Source: Lysinibacillus telephonicus (GTDB lineage: Bacteria; Bacillota; Bacilli; Bacillales_A; Planococcaceae). Taken from it: 64,000 nucleotides of DNA. The stretch covers positions 1-64,000 of the forward strand of contig NZ_RXNR01000018.1 in the NCBI RefSeq assembly GCF_003966145.1, written 5' to 3'. Below are positions 55,454-64,000 of this stretch, piece after piece. Numbering within the stretch: position 1 is the stretch's first letter; the number at the start of each line of letters is the position of its first letter. A program made the position numbers and the translations under genes. The notes under the pieces were generated by a model. That model saw only the letters and a program-made list of their open reading frames with translations. It was not told the DNA's origin and did not search any database.

Positions 55454-55489
55454 AAGGCTCTACACGAGAAACCTCTCATGTAGAGCCTT
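55454..55489. terminator. Bidirectional terminator
   Basis: AAGGCTCTACACGAGA pairs with TCTCATGTAGAGCCTT with one G.U. It is shared by the MFS and nspC genes. Confidence 0.85.
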
Positions 55490-55510
55490 TGTTTCTAAAC
55501 TTGTACTGAC

Positions 55511-56650
55511 TTATGAAAGTCTATTTCTGTAGTCCTCATAACCGAATTTACGAACAACTTTTACGCCTTCTTCTTCATTGTATAAGCAAATGCTAGGCAA
55601 GTTTACACCATTGAACATATGGTTTTTCACCATTGTGTAGTGTGCCATGTCTGTAAAAATTACTTTATCTCCAGCTTTTAGAGGCTTATCAAATGAATAG
55701 TCACCAATCACATCTCCAGCTAGACATGTCATACCGCCAAGGCGATATGTGTATGGTTTGTCGTTTGGTGTACTTGCTCCGATAATTTGTGGACGGTAAG
55801 GCATTTCAAGAACATCTGGCATATGACATGTTGCCGAAGAATCTAAAATGGCAATTTCCATACCGTTTTTCACAACATCAAGTACAGTTGTTACTAAGTA
55901 GCCAGTATTTAAAGCAATTGCTTCACCTGGCTCTAAAATAACATGAACATCGTATTTTTCTTTAATATAATTAATTAAATTTACAAGCTTATCTACATCA
56001 TAATCAGGGCGAGTGATATGGTGGCCTCCACCAAAGTTCACCCATTTCATTTGATGTAAATAAGGGCCGTATTTTTCCTCAAAATGTGGAAGAATACGTT
56101 CCAGCACATCAGAGTTTTGCTCACACATTGCATGGAAATGAATTCCTTCAACACCGTCTAATTCATCTGGACGGAACTGCTCAAAAGGAATTCCTAATCG
56201 AGAGTTTAGAGCACATGGATCGTAAAGCTCTGTTTCAACTTCAGAATAGCCAGGGTTTACACGTAATCCAATTGATACGTGCTTGTCCAAACTTTGTACT
56301 TTTTCTTTGTACTTGTTTAATTGGTCAAATGAGTTGAACACAATATGATCCACATATTTTAAATACTCATCAATTTCATGTTCCGCATAAGCAGGTGCAT
56401 ATGCATGCACCTCTTTGCCGAACTCTTCAAATCCAAGACGGGCTTCAAATAATGAACTTGAAGTAATCCCTTTTAAATACTTGCGTACCATAGGGAAAGT
56501 TGAGAACATTGAAAAGCCTTTTAATGCTAGCAAAATATCACAACCTGTACGATCTTGTACAGATTTTAAAATTTCTAAGTTACGCTCAAGCAAGCGCTCG
56601 TCCACTACATAACTAGGTGACGGTGCTTGGTTCCAATCAATCGTTTTCAT
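55511..56650 (-). CDS. nspC: Carboxynorspermidine/carboxyspermidine decarboxylase
   Basis: This 379-residue PLP enzyme has an alanine-racemase/ODC-like fold. The PLP lysine is in CDILLALKGFSMFS (about residue 44), with GLRVNPGYSEVE, GIHFHAMCEQN, NFGGGHHI and EPGEAIAL. The C-terminal active-site Cys is in DSSATCHMPD. It decarboxylates carboxyspermidine to spermidine. The gene abuts the dehydrogenase gene (stop and start adjacent at 56650/56651), giving a two-gene alternative spermidine pathway that does not need S-adenosylmethionine decarboxylase. Confidence 0.9.
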   Translation of the reverse strand: MKTIDWNQAPSPSYVVDERLLERNLEILKSVQDRTGCDILLALKGFSMFSTFPMVRKYLKGITSSSLFEARLGFEEFGKEVHAYAPAYAEHEIDEYLKYVDHIVFNSFDQLNKYKEKVQSLDKHVSIGLRVNPGYSEVETELYDPCALNSRLGIPFEQFRPDELDGVEGIHFHAMCEQNSDVLERILPHFEEKYGPYLHQMKWVNFGGGHHITRPDYDVDKLVNLINYIKEKYDVHVILEPGEAIALNTGYLVTTVLDVVKNGMEIAILDSSATCHMPDVLEMPYRPQIIGASTPNDKPYTYRLGGMTCLAGDVIGDYSFDKPLKAGDKVIFTDMAHYTMVKNHMFNGVNLPSICLYNEEEGVKVVRKFGYEDYRNRLS

Positions 56651-57874
56651 TTACTTTGCCTCTTTTTCTAGGTCAAGGTCAAGTAGTTCAGGGTTATGAC
56701 TTTCTTGCCATGGAAGACCCCATTTATTTAATGCTTCCATGAATGGATCTGGATTGAACTCTTCCACGTTCCATACACCAGGTTTTTGCCACTCACCATT
56801 CATAACAAGCATTGCACCAATCATTGCTGGTACACCTGTTGTATAAGATATTGCTTGGCTGCCAACTTCGCGGTAGCATTCTTCATGGTCACATACGTTA
56901 TACACATAGTAAGTTTTTTCTTTCCCGTCTTTAATTCCACGGAAAATACAACCGATATTTGTTTTACCTTTTGTACGAGGTCCAAGTGAAGCTGGATCTG
57001 GTAAAACAGCTTTTAAGAATTGAAGTGGTTGAATCATTTGTCCTTCAAATTCGATTGGTTCAATAGATGTCATTCCAACGTTTTCTAAAACTCGTAAGTG
57101 AGTTAAATATTTTTCAGAGAATGTCATCCAGAAACGGATTTGTTTAATTCCTGTAATATTTTTTGCTAAAGATTCTAGTTCTTCATGGTATAGAAGGTAC
57201 ATATCTTTAGGTCCAATTTCAGGGAAGTTATAAACTTCTTTGTATTCTAAAGGTTCAGTTTCTACCCACTTGCCTTCTTTCCAGTAACGTCCGTTTGCTG
57301 TAATTTCACGGATGTTAATTTCTGGGTTGAAGTTTGTTGCAAAAGGATAACCATGGTCACCAGCATTCGCATCTAAAATATCGATGTAATGAATTTCATC
57401 AAAATGGTGTTTTAATGCGTAAGCGCTGAATACACCTGTTACACCTGGGTCAAATCCGCTACCTAATAAAGCTGTAAGTCCAGCTTTTTCGAACTTTTCT
57501 TTGTAAGCCCATTGCCATTTATATTCAAATTTAGCTGTTTCAGGTGGCTCATAGTTTGCAGTATCTACATAATGCACACCTGTTTCTAAACATGCATCCA
57601 TAATTGTTAAGTCTTGATATGGTAAAGCTACGTTAATTACCACATCTGGTTTAAATCCATTGATTAATTCAACAAGTTCGTCAACATTATCCGCATCAAC
57701 TTGTGCTGTATGGATAATTGTTTTACCGCCGTCTAATTTTTCCTTTAAAGCGTCGCATTTTGACTTAGTTCGACTAGCGATCATAATCTCCTCGAACACT
57801 TCTGAATTTTGTACACATTTGTGTACCACTACGCTAGCTACACCACCAGCTCCAATAATCAATGCTTTACCCAA
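56651..57874 (-). CDS. Carboxynorspermidine/carboxyspermidine dehydrogenase (saccharopine dehydrogenase family)
   Basis: This 407-residue Rossmann enzyme starts at TTG 57874 (GGGGGT lies 10 bases upstream). The NAD(P) site is ALIIGAGGVASVVVHK, and later come NVALPYQDLTIMDACLETGVHYVDTANYE, GSGFDPGVTGVFSAYALKH and YTTGVPAMIGAML. In the pathway it condenses putrescine (or diaminopropane) with aspartate semialdehyde to give the carboxypolyamine decarboxylated by NspC. Annotators often call it saccharopine dehydrogenase; the tight linkage to nspC decides its role here. Confidence 0.9.
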   Translation of the reverse strand: MGKALIIGAGGVASVVVHKCVQNSEVFEEIMIASRTKSKCDALKEKLDGGKTIIHTAQVDADNVDELVELINGFKPDVVINVALPYQDLTIMDACLETGVHYVDTANYEPPETAKFEYKWQWAYKEKFEKAGLTALLGSGFDPGVTGVFSAYALKHHFDEIHYIDILDANAGDHGYPFATNFNPEINIREITANGRYWKEGKWVETEPLEYKEVYNFPEIGPKDMYLLYHEELESLAKNITGIKQIRFWMTFSEKYLTHLRVLENVGMTSIEPIEFEGQMIQPLQFLKAVLPDPASLGPRTKGKTNIGCIFRGIKDGKEKTYYVYNVCDHEECYREVGSQAISYTTGVPAMIGAMLVMNGEWQKPGVWNVEEFNPDPFMEALNKWGLPWQESHNPELLDLDLEKEAK

Positions 57875-58164
57875 TTCCTTATTACCCCCTTAAGTATAAG
57901 CCTCGTATTTTAAGGCTAATTATTAAAACACAATAAAACAGATTATACAGAATAATTTTTTACGTATCAATTATTTTTCGACAAAATTTATATTAAAAAT
58001 AGAAAATATTTTTACCAATTAACTAAAAAGATTTCAATTGTAAATCCAGCTTCATATATAGAGTAAACAAAAAAGTGAAAATTATGTTGCTTTAAATTGA
58101 TTTCGTCATACAACTTTCAACGTATATAATGAGTATTATTAAAGATGTTGGGTGTGGAAGCAGA

Positions 58165-59148
58165 ATGATAGGAAAAACAGAAAAAACGATTGATGTAGCT
58201 TCTGGTGCAATGATTATGGCAATGGGGATTTTCTTATTAGGGGCAATACATCAGTTTTCATATATAGAACAACTATTTGACTTGTTATTTGTTATAGTAT
58301 TGATTACTTGGATTATCATTTTGGTTCGCTTTATTCGTTCAATATTTATTGTCGATTTTTTAAAGAATTTATGGAACCAATCTATACAAAGCTTTGGATT
58401 GGGAACTTGGATTGCAGCAACTTCAGTTATGACAATACTCATTCATCAACACTTTCCAAATGTGATTGGAATTCAGTATATTGTTTATTTAAATTGTATA
58501 GCTTGGTTGCTTTACATGCTATTTAGTTGTCTTCAATTAAAGAAGATTATTATAAATCGAGCCGTTTATGATTTACATGGTGTTATTCTATTAACAACTG
58601 TTAGTACACAATCAATTGCCTGTTTATTAATGGAAACTATTCAAAAAACAAATATTTTGATTATAGTATTGGGAATTGTGTTGTACTTATTTTCAATTGT
58701 TCTCATAGTCATTCGTTTTAAATGTAAACACTTTAGCCTTCACGAATGGAGAAATACTGATTGTATTATTCATGGAGCACTGTCGATAACAGGGCTGGCA
58801 ATGACTCTGTCGCAAACCATTGAATTTCAATTGTTATTAATTTTTTGGTTCGTAGTTTTTTGTCTATTTATTATTGTCGAGATATTTGAGATACTGCGGG
58901 GAATATCAAGAGTTAAACTTTATGGAATACGAAAAGCAATTTTTACATATCACATATCCCAATGGTCTAGAAATTTTACATTTGGGATGTTTTATTACTT
59001 TACCTTCAATTTAATAAACTATGCGGAAGGAAGGTATGAATTATATTTTCAAACAAAATTTATGTATGGATTAGGTTGGGTTGTTCTCGTTTTATTAATT
59101 GTTGAAATAGTGCTGTTTCTAGTTCCAAGGAAGATAGCTACTAATTAA
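58165..59148 (+). CDS. Ten-helix membrane protein, TDT/SLAC1-like
   Basis: This 327-residue protein is almost entirely membrane helices, about ten. FGLGTWIAATSVMT and the late QWSRNFTFGMFYYFT segment resemble the tellurite-resistance/dicarboxylate transporter (TDT, SLAC1) family, whose channel helices carry FxxGTWxAGTSV patterns. The match is by eye and the substrate is unknown. I prefer ATG 58165, after GGAAG, over ATG 58129, which has no ribosome site. It stands alone, with a terminator after it. Confidence 0.6.
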   Translation: MIGKTEKTIDVASGAMIMAMGIFLLGAIHQFSYIEQLFDLLFVIVLITWIIILVRFIRSIFIVDFLKNLWNQSIQSFGLGTWIAATSVMTILIHQHFPNVIGIQYIVYLNCIAWLLYMLFSCLQLKKIIINRAVYDLHGVILLTTVSTQSIACLLMETIQKTNILIIVLGIVLYLFSIVLIVIRFKCKHFSLHEWRNTDCIIHGALSITGLAMTLSQTIEFQLLLIFWFVVFCLFIIVEIFEILRGISRVKLYGIRKAIFTYHISQWSRNFTFGMFYYFTFNLINYAEGRYELYFQTKFMYGLGWVVLVLLIVEIVLFLVPRKIATN

Positions 59149-59179
59149 TCTGCTTGTTTTCGAAATGAGCAGATTTTTT
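59147..59179 (+). terminator. Terminator before the 21-bp array
   Basis: AATCTGCT pairs with AGCAGATT, and the loop has further TTTTCGAAA self-pairing. A T-run follows. Confidence 0.8.
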
Positions 59180-59234
59180 GTTTGTTAACTAATGTAAGCA
59201 TGAAGTTAAGCTTAGTAAAAATAAGTAAGAGCTG

Positions 59235-59566
59235 CGTAAAATAGTAGTACACCACGTAAAAACTGCAAACCGCGTAAATAGTAGTGAAAACCGCGTAAAA
59301 AACAGACAGAACCGCGTAAATAATCGGTCAAACCGCGTAAAAAGCAGCTGAAACCACGTAAAAACTGCAAACCGCGTAAATAGGAGTGCAAAACGCGTAA
59401 AAAAAGGACAGAACCGCGTAAATAATTGAGCAAACCGCGTAAAAAGAAACTGAAACTGCGTAAAAACTGCAAACCGCGTAAATAGTAGTGGAAACCGCGT
59501 AAAAAACAGGCAGAACCGCGTAAAAAGAAACTCAAACCACGTAAAAAGCAGCTGAAACCACGTAAA
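59235..59566. repeat. Helically phased array: 17 CGTAAA units at 21/18 bp in a 102-bp higher-order repeat
   Basis: The core word, usually AAACCGCGTAAAAA, recurs with CGTAAA beginning at 59235, 59255, 59273, 59294, 59315, 59336, 59357, 59375, 59396, 59417, 59438, 59459, 59477, 59498, 59519, 59540 and 59561. After the first step the spacings are 18, 21, 21, 21, 21, repeated three times, giving a 102-bp super-repeat (59255, 59357, 59459, 59561). Spacer bases differ between units within a super-repeat but correspond between super-repeats. All steps after the first are multiples of 3, so two minus-strand frames stay open for 120-137 codons. Neither has a ribosome site. It lies between a terminator and glpP. 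Confidence 0.92.
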
Positions 59567-59701
59567 AAAGTTAACCACATATTTATAAGTAAAACTAATC
59601 AATCGAATTTACTAATATTTTACTATGATCTTTTATATATTGAAGAAAACAGGTAATTACTGTTGCTTAACAAATTAAAGAGGATAAAGGGGAAGGGATT
59701 T

Positions 59702-60259
59702 ATGAATCAAAAAATATTACCTGCACCAGCCTCGATAAAACAGTTTGAGAAGTTTTTAGAGTCACCCTTTGAAATAGGAGTGATATTGGAGACACACCTT
59801 GCTCAAATTAAGCACATAACACATATGGCCAAACTAGCAAAGAAACAGTTGTTTTTTCATGCTGATCTAATAAATGGGTTGAAGAATGATGAGTATGGGA
59901 CACAATATTTATGTCAGGAATTTAAGCCGTTTGGTATTATTTCAACAAAATCTAGTGTTATCCAACAAGCTAAAAAATGTAATGTTATCTCTGTTCAGCG
60001 GATGTTTATGATAGATAGCCATGCAATTGAAAGAAGCTTTAAAAGTATTGAAAAAGCTGAACCGGATTATATAGAGGTTCTACCTGGATCCGTTCCACAT
60101 ATGATTAAAGAAGTGTCTGAAAGATTTAATATCCCAATTTTTGCAGGGGGGTTAATTCGAACTGCTGATGAAGTAGAGGAAGCATTATCAGCAGGAGCCG
60201 TGTCAATTACAACGTCAAAAGTTGAGCTATGGGATTACTACTCACAAAAATTATACTAA
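59702..60259 (+). CDS. glpP: Glycerol-3-phosphate-responsive antiterminator GlpP
   Basis: This 185-residue TIM-barrel-like RNA-binding antiterminator, when bound to glycerol 3-phosphate, lets transcription pass terminators ahead of the glp genes. Family blocks: the ILPAPASIKQFEKFLES start, GVILETHLAQIK, LFFHADLINGL, KPFGIISTKSSVI, QRMFMIDSHAI and EVLPGSVPHMIKEV with PIFAGGLIRTADEVEEAL. The start is ATG 59702 after AAAGGGGAAGGG; an upstream TTG at 59663 is unlikely. Its targets are probably the two leader terminators at 60408 and 63209. Confidence 0.93.
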   Translation: MNQKILPAPASIKQFEKFLESPFEIGVILETHLAQIKHITHMAKLAKKQLFFHADLINGLKNDEYGTQYLCQEFKPFGIISTKSSVIQQAKKCNVISVQRMFMIDSHAIERSFKSIEKAEPDYIEVLPGSVPHMIKEVSERFNIPIFAGGLIRTADEVEEALSAGAVSITTSKVELWDYYSQKLY

Positions 60260-60346
60260 TGTAAAAATGATAAATGTATGATAAAAAGTTTGGATTTATG
60301 ATTAATTTAGAAAAAAATTAATAAAAAAATTTTTCTTCAATACATG

Positions 60347-60375
60347 TTGACAGCGCTTTCACCCGAATTTATACT
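60347..60375 (+). promoter_or_regulatory. glpF promoter with overlapping catabolite response element
   Basis: TTGACA (60347-60352) and TATACT (60370-60375) are 17 bp apart. TGACAGCGCTTTCA (60348-60361) overlaps the -35 box and fits the CcpA cre consensus TGWAANCGNTNWCA at nearly every position. This predicts glucose repression of the glp genes. Confidence 0.85.
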
Positions 60376-60407
60376 CAAAGTAAGTTAATAATTGTGGATG
60401 AGAAAAG

Positions 60408-60464
60408 GAGACACATTTATTCATCACTCTTTGAGAGATGATGTAATTTATGTGTCTCTTTTTT
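60408..60464 (+). terminator. GlpP-controlled leader terminator ahead of glpF
   Basis: GAGACACAT pairs with ATGTGTCTC, with further ATCATC/GATGAT pairing inside, then six T. It lies only about 25 bases past the likely transcription start. The sequence TAAGTTAATAAT before it recurs at 63179 ahead of the glpD leader terminator and may be the GlpP target. Confidence 0.82.
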
Positions 60465-60477
60465 ATCTTTAATCGCC

Positions 60478-60735
60478 GAAAAGACTCTCACCTCTAGGAT
60501 GAGGGATAATGCAAACTTTGCTTTTATTCAGTGGGAGTCCAAACGCCGACTGAATGAAGATAAAGCCTCTGGCGGATGTCCGGATTTCGTAGGGGAGTTA
60601 GGAGGTTAGCGTAAGTTCGTAGCAATCATACAGCAAAGGCTAACTGACCTGTTTCGTGCGGACCTAAACACGAGTCCGAAATCCCGACACATTAGCTGTA
60701 CCGAAAGCTAAGCGACAGGTGCAACTACGCCAAGG
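60478..60735 (+). ncRNA. Candidate structured RNA element in the glpF leader
   Basis: This 260-base non-coding stretch lies between the leader terminator and glpF. It is richer in G+C than its surroundings and has several complementary pairs: GACTCTCAC (60483) with GTGGGAGTC (60531), or ATTCAGT (60526) with ACTGAAT (60549). GGATTTCG (60582) pairs with CGAAATCC (60677), enclosing GTTAGC (60605) with GCTAAC (60639). TTAGCT (60692) pairs with AGCTAA (60705). Two of these pairings overlap and exclude each other. It matches no RNA class I know. It could be a regulatory leader or an inserted repeat element. Confidence 0.5.
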
Positions 60736-60775
60736 TGTAATGGTTTTAAAAATTTTATGCAAAGGGGAGATTTAA

Positions 60776-61579
60776 ATGTCAGCGTTCTGGGGAGAAGTTT
60801 TAGGGACTATGATTTTAATTTTGTTCGGCGCAGGGGTTTGTGCAGGTGCAAATTTGACGAAGTCCTATGCAAAAAATGGTGGTTGGATAGTCATTACGGC
60901 TGCATGGGGGATGGGTGTTACTTTAGGTGTTTATGCAGTTGGAAGTATTAGTGGAGCACATTTGAATCCGGCTGTAACAATCGGTTTGGCATTTACTGGG
61001 GATTTTGCATGGAGTCAAGTTCCGGGCTATATTTTAGCTCAAATGATAGGTGCCATTCTTGGAGCTACTCTAATTTTCCTTCAGTATTTTCCTCATTGGA
61101 AAGAAACCGAAGATCCAGGTGCAAAGTTAAGTGTTTTCTCAACAGGTCCGGCTATTCCTCATTCATTTTCGAACTTATTAAGTGAAATTATTGGTACATT
61201 TATATTATTACTTGGTCTTCAATTTATTGGAGCTAATGAATTTACAGAAGGGTTAAACCCAATTGCAGTAGGGGTTCTAATTATTGCTATTGGGATGTCG
61301 CTTGGCGGCACTACTGGTTATGCGATTAATCCAGCCCGTGATTTGGGTCCCCGCATTGCCCATGCAATCCTTCCTATCGCAGGTAAAGGGTCATCAAACT
61401 GGGGTTATGCTTGGATTCCTGTTTTAGGACCAATACTTGGAGGCTCACTAGGTGCATTATTCCATAAAGCTGTTTTTAACCAAACAATGACAACAGAATT
61501 TTGGATTGTTTTAATTGCTACCATTATAATTTTAATTATTTCATACATTATGAGTCCTAAAAAAATTGGAACAATTTGA
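60776..61579 (+). CDS. glpF: Glycerol uptake facilitator GlpF
   Basis: This 267-residue aquaglyceroporin has six membrane helices and the two half-helix motifs HLNPAVTIG (NPA 64-66) and INPARDLGPR (about 185). The Asp after the second NPAR is the glycerol-channel marker. It lets glycerol into the cell for GlpK. AAAGGGGAG precedes the ATG. It is first in the glpFK transcript, under cre and GlpP leader control. Confidence 0.94.
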   Translation: MSAFWGEVLGTMILILFGAGVCAGANLTKSYAKNGGWIVITAAWGMGVTLGVYAVGSISGAHLNPAVTIGLAFTGDFAWSQVPGYILAQMIGAILGATLIFLQYFPHWKETEDPGAKLSVFSTGPAIPHSFSNLLSEIIGTFILLLGLQFIGANEFTEGLNPIAVGVLIIAIGMSLGGTTGYAINPARDLGPRIAHAILPIAGKGSSNWGYAWIPVLGPILGGSLGALFHKAVFNQTMTTEFWIVLIATIIILIISYIMSPKKIGTI

Positions 61580-61604
61580 TCATCAGTTAACGCAGTAAAT
61601 TTAA

Positions 61605-63158
<1,554 letters not shown>

Positions 63159-63208
63159 AACAATAATATACTATAAAATAAGTTAATAATTTTGGTTGCG
63201 GATATTCG

Positions 63209-63264
63209 AGAGACCACAAATACATGCCTTTTAATGGAGGTGTGTGATTTGTGGTCTCTTTTTC
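63209..63264 (+). terminator. GlpP-controlled leader terminator ahead of glpD
   Basis: AGAGACCACAAA pairs perfectly with TTTGTGGTCTCT over a 27-nt loop, then TTTTC. TAAGTTAATAAT precedes it at 63179, as in the glpF leader. It separates glpK from glpD and should be read through when GlpP and glycerol 3-phosphate are present. Confidence 0.85.
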
Positions 63265-63293
63265 TTTAGATTTATGAAAGGAGGTACAGGAGA

Positions 63294-64000
63294 GTGGGAT
63301 TTAGCAATATTAAAAGAAGTGATTATATAGAGAAATTAAGAAACACTACATTTGAAGTCTTGGTAATAGGCGGAGGGATTACAGGTGCAGGTATTGCTTT
63401 AGATGCCGCCGCTAGAGGAATGAAAGTCGGGTTAATTGACATGCAAGATTTTGCTGCTGGTACATCAAGTCGTTCAACAAAACTTGTTCATGGTGGATTG
63501 CGTTATTTAAAACAATTACAAGTAGGGGTTGTGGCAGAAGTAGGAAAAGAAAGGGCGATTGTGTATGAAAATGGACCACATGTAACGACTCCTGAATGGA
63601 TGTTGTTGCCTATTTATAAGGGAGGTACATTTGGAAAGTATTCAACTTCGATAGGCCTACGTGTGTATGATTTTTTAGCAGGCGTCAAAAAGCAAGAAAG
63701 ACGTATAATGCTCTCTGCAGTCGAAACGCTTGAAAAAGCACCTCTTATCAAAAAACAGGGATTAATAGGTGGAGGATATTATGTTGAATATCGTACAGAT
63801 GACGCTCGCTTGACAATTGAAGTGATGAAGGAAGCATTTCGTTTTGGTGCATGCATTTTAAACTATGCAAAAGCACAATCATTACAATATGAGAATGGAA
63901 AATTAATTGGTGTACAAGCGAAAGATATGTTAACAGAAGAGGAATTTCCTGTTTATGCTAAAAAAATAATAAATGCTACAGGACCATGGGTAGATATGAT
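63294..64000 (+). CDS. glpD: Glycerol-3-phosphate dehydrogenase GlpD (5' part, runs off the window)
   Basis: The frame starts at GTG 63294 after AAAGGAGG and is open to the window end (235 codons seen of about 555). It encodes the FAD-binding motif [21 protein letters not shown], then [21 protein letters not shown], which is diagnostic of aerobic GlpD. GlpD oxidises glycerol 3-phosphate to dihydroxyacetone phosphate at the membrane, passing electrons to quinone. It completes glycerol use with GlpF and GlpK. Confidence 0.95.
   Translation, partial: MGFSNIKRSDYIEKLRNTTFEVLVIGGGITGAGIALDAAARGMKVGLIDMQDFAAGTSSRSTKLVHGGLRYLKQLQVGVVAEVGKERAIVYENGPHVTTPEWMLLPIYKGGTFGKYSTSIGLRVYDFLAGVKKQERRIMLSAVETLEKAPLIKKQGLIGGGYYVEYRTDDARLTIEVMKEAFRFGACILNYAKAQSLQYENGKLIGVQAKDMLTEEEFPVYAKKIINATGPWVDM

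Noticed and set aside
59235-59566. CRISPR array
   Set aside because: The repeats are about 13 bp with 7-8 bp spacers that recur between super-repeats, and no cas genes are present.
59189-59602. Minus-strand frames of 137 and 122 codons with LFTRF / FLRG repeats
   Set aside because: They exist only because all array steps after the first are multiples of three and the unit lacks stops in those frames. There is no ribosome site and the composition is not protein-like.

Overview
The window is low-GC DNA from an endospore-forming Firmicute, most likely a Planococcaceae/Caryophanaceae member of the Lysinibacillus-Solibacillus-Kurthia type (inference). Supporting features are a gamma-type small acid-soluble spore protein gene, a spoVR remnant, a KatX-like catalase behind a forespore-type promoter, strong AGGAGG-type ribosome binding sites, and many TTG/GTG starts. 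A D-amino-acid ligase plus racemase pair predicts an L-Lys-D-Asp or L-Lys-D-Glu peptidoglycan cross-bridge, which is the chemotype of that group. No rRNA, tRNA, complete insertion sequence, prophage or CRISPR array was seen.

Layout. 1-2.4 kb is a gene graveyard: a decayed overlapping pair of small multidrug resistance (SMR) genes, perfect palindromes, and a 5'-truncated spoVR. 2.6-9.1 kb: short YitT protein, stress-type SDR, KatX-like catalase, RNase J1-like ribonuclease and a DUF421 protein. 9.3-13.1 kb: a two-TM hypothetical protein, an MBL hydrolase + TetR unit with a twin-palindrome operator, a DMT transporter and a second short YitT. 13.3-16.8 kb: tandem cobalamin riboswitches ahead of a btuCDF-like B12 importer. 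17-20.6 kb: phosphoesterase, a repeat-expanded gamma SASP, a mini SASP-like gene, a dead FAD oxidoreductase and two unrecognised genes. 20.8-28.2 kb: a soluble globin-coupled chemoreceptor, a beta-oxidation operon and a DUF2252 protein. 28.5-38.9 kb: D-amino-acid ligase/racemase, DEAD-box helicase, M29 aminopeptidase, SbcDC, DUF4870, and a TPP riboswitch with ThiT. 39-49.4 kb: second-type methionine aminopeptidase, TspO-like membrane protein, PPK2, GNAT, carbonic anhydrase, a 46-residue membrane peptide, MotAB, PsuK/PsuG, YfkK, a YtxH protein and YihY. 49.5-57.9 kb: PfeT-like Fe(II) exporter with a Fur-type box, class I fumarase whose 3' end is tandemly repeated, SE1561-like protein, MFS transporter and the carboxyspermidine pathway pair. 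58-64 kb: a TDT-like membrane protein, a helically phased 21-bp repeat array, then glpP-glpF-glpK-glpD with cre control, two GlpP-type leader terminators and an unexplained structured leader before glpF.

Most promising for novelty: the 21-bp/102-bp hierarchical array at 59.2-59.6 kb with a two-unit relative at 4.6 kb, the structured RNA candidate upstream of glpF, the triplicated fumarase gene end, and the tandem B12 riboswitches. I saw no convincing new defence system. Homology calls come from recognition of sequence motifs by eye; no database search was run.
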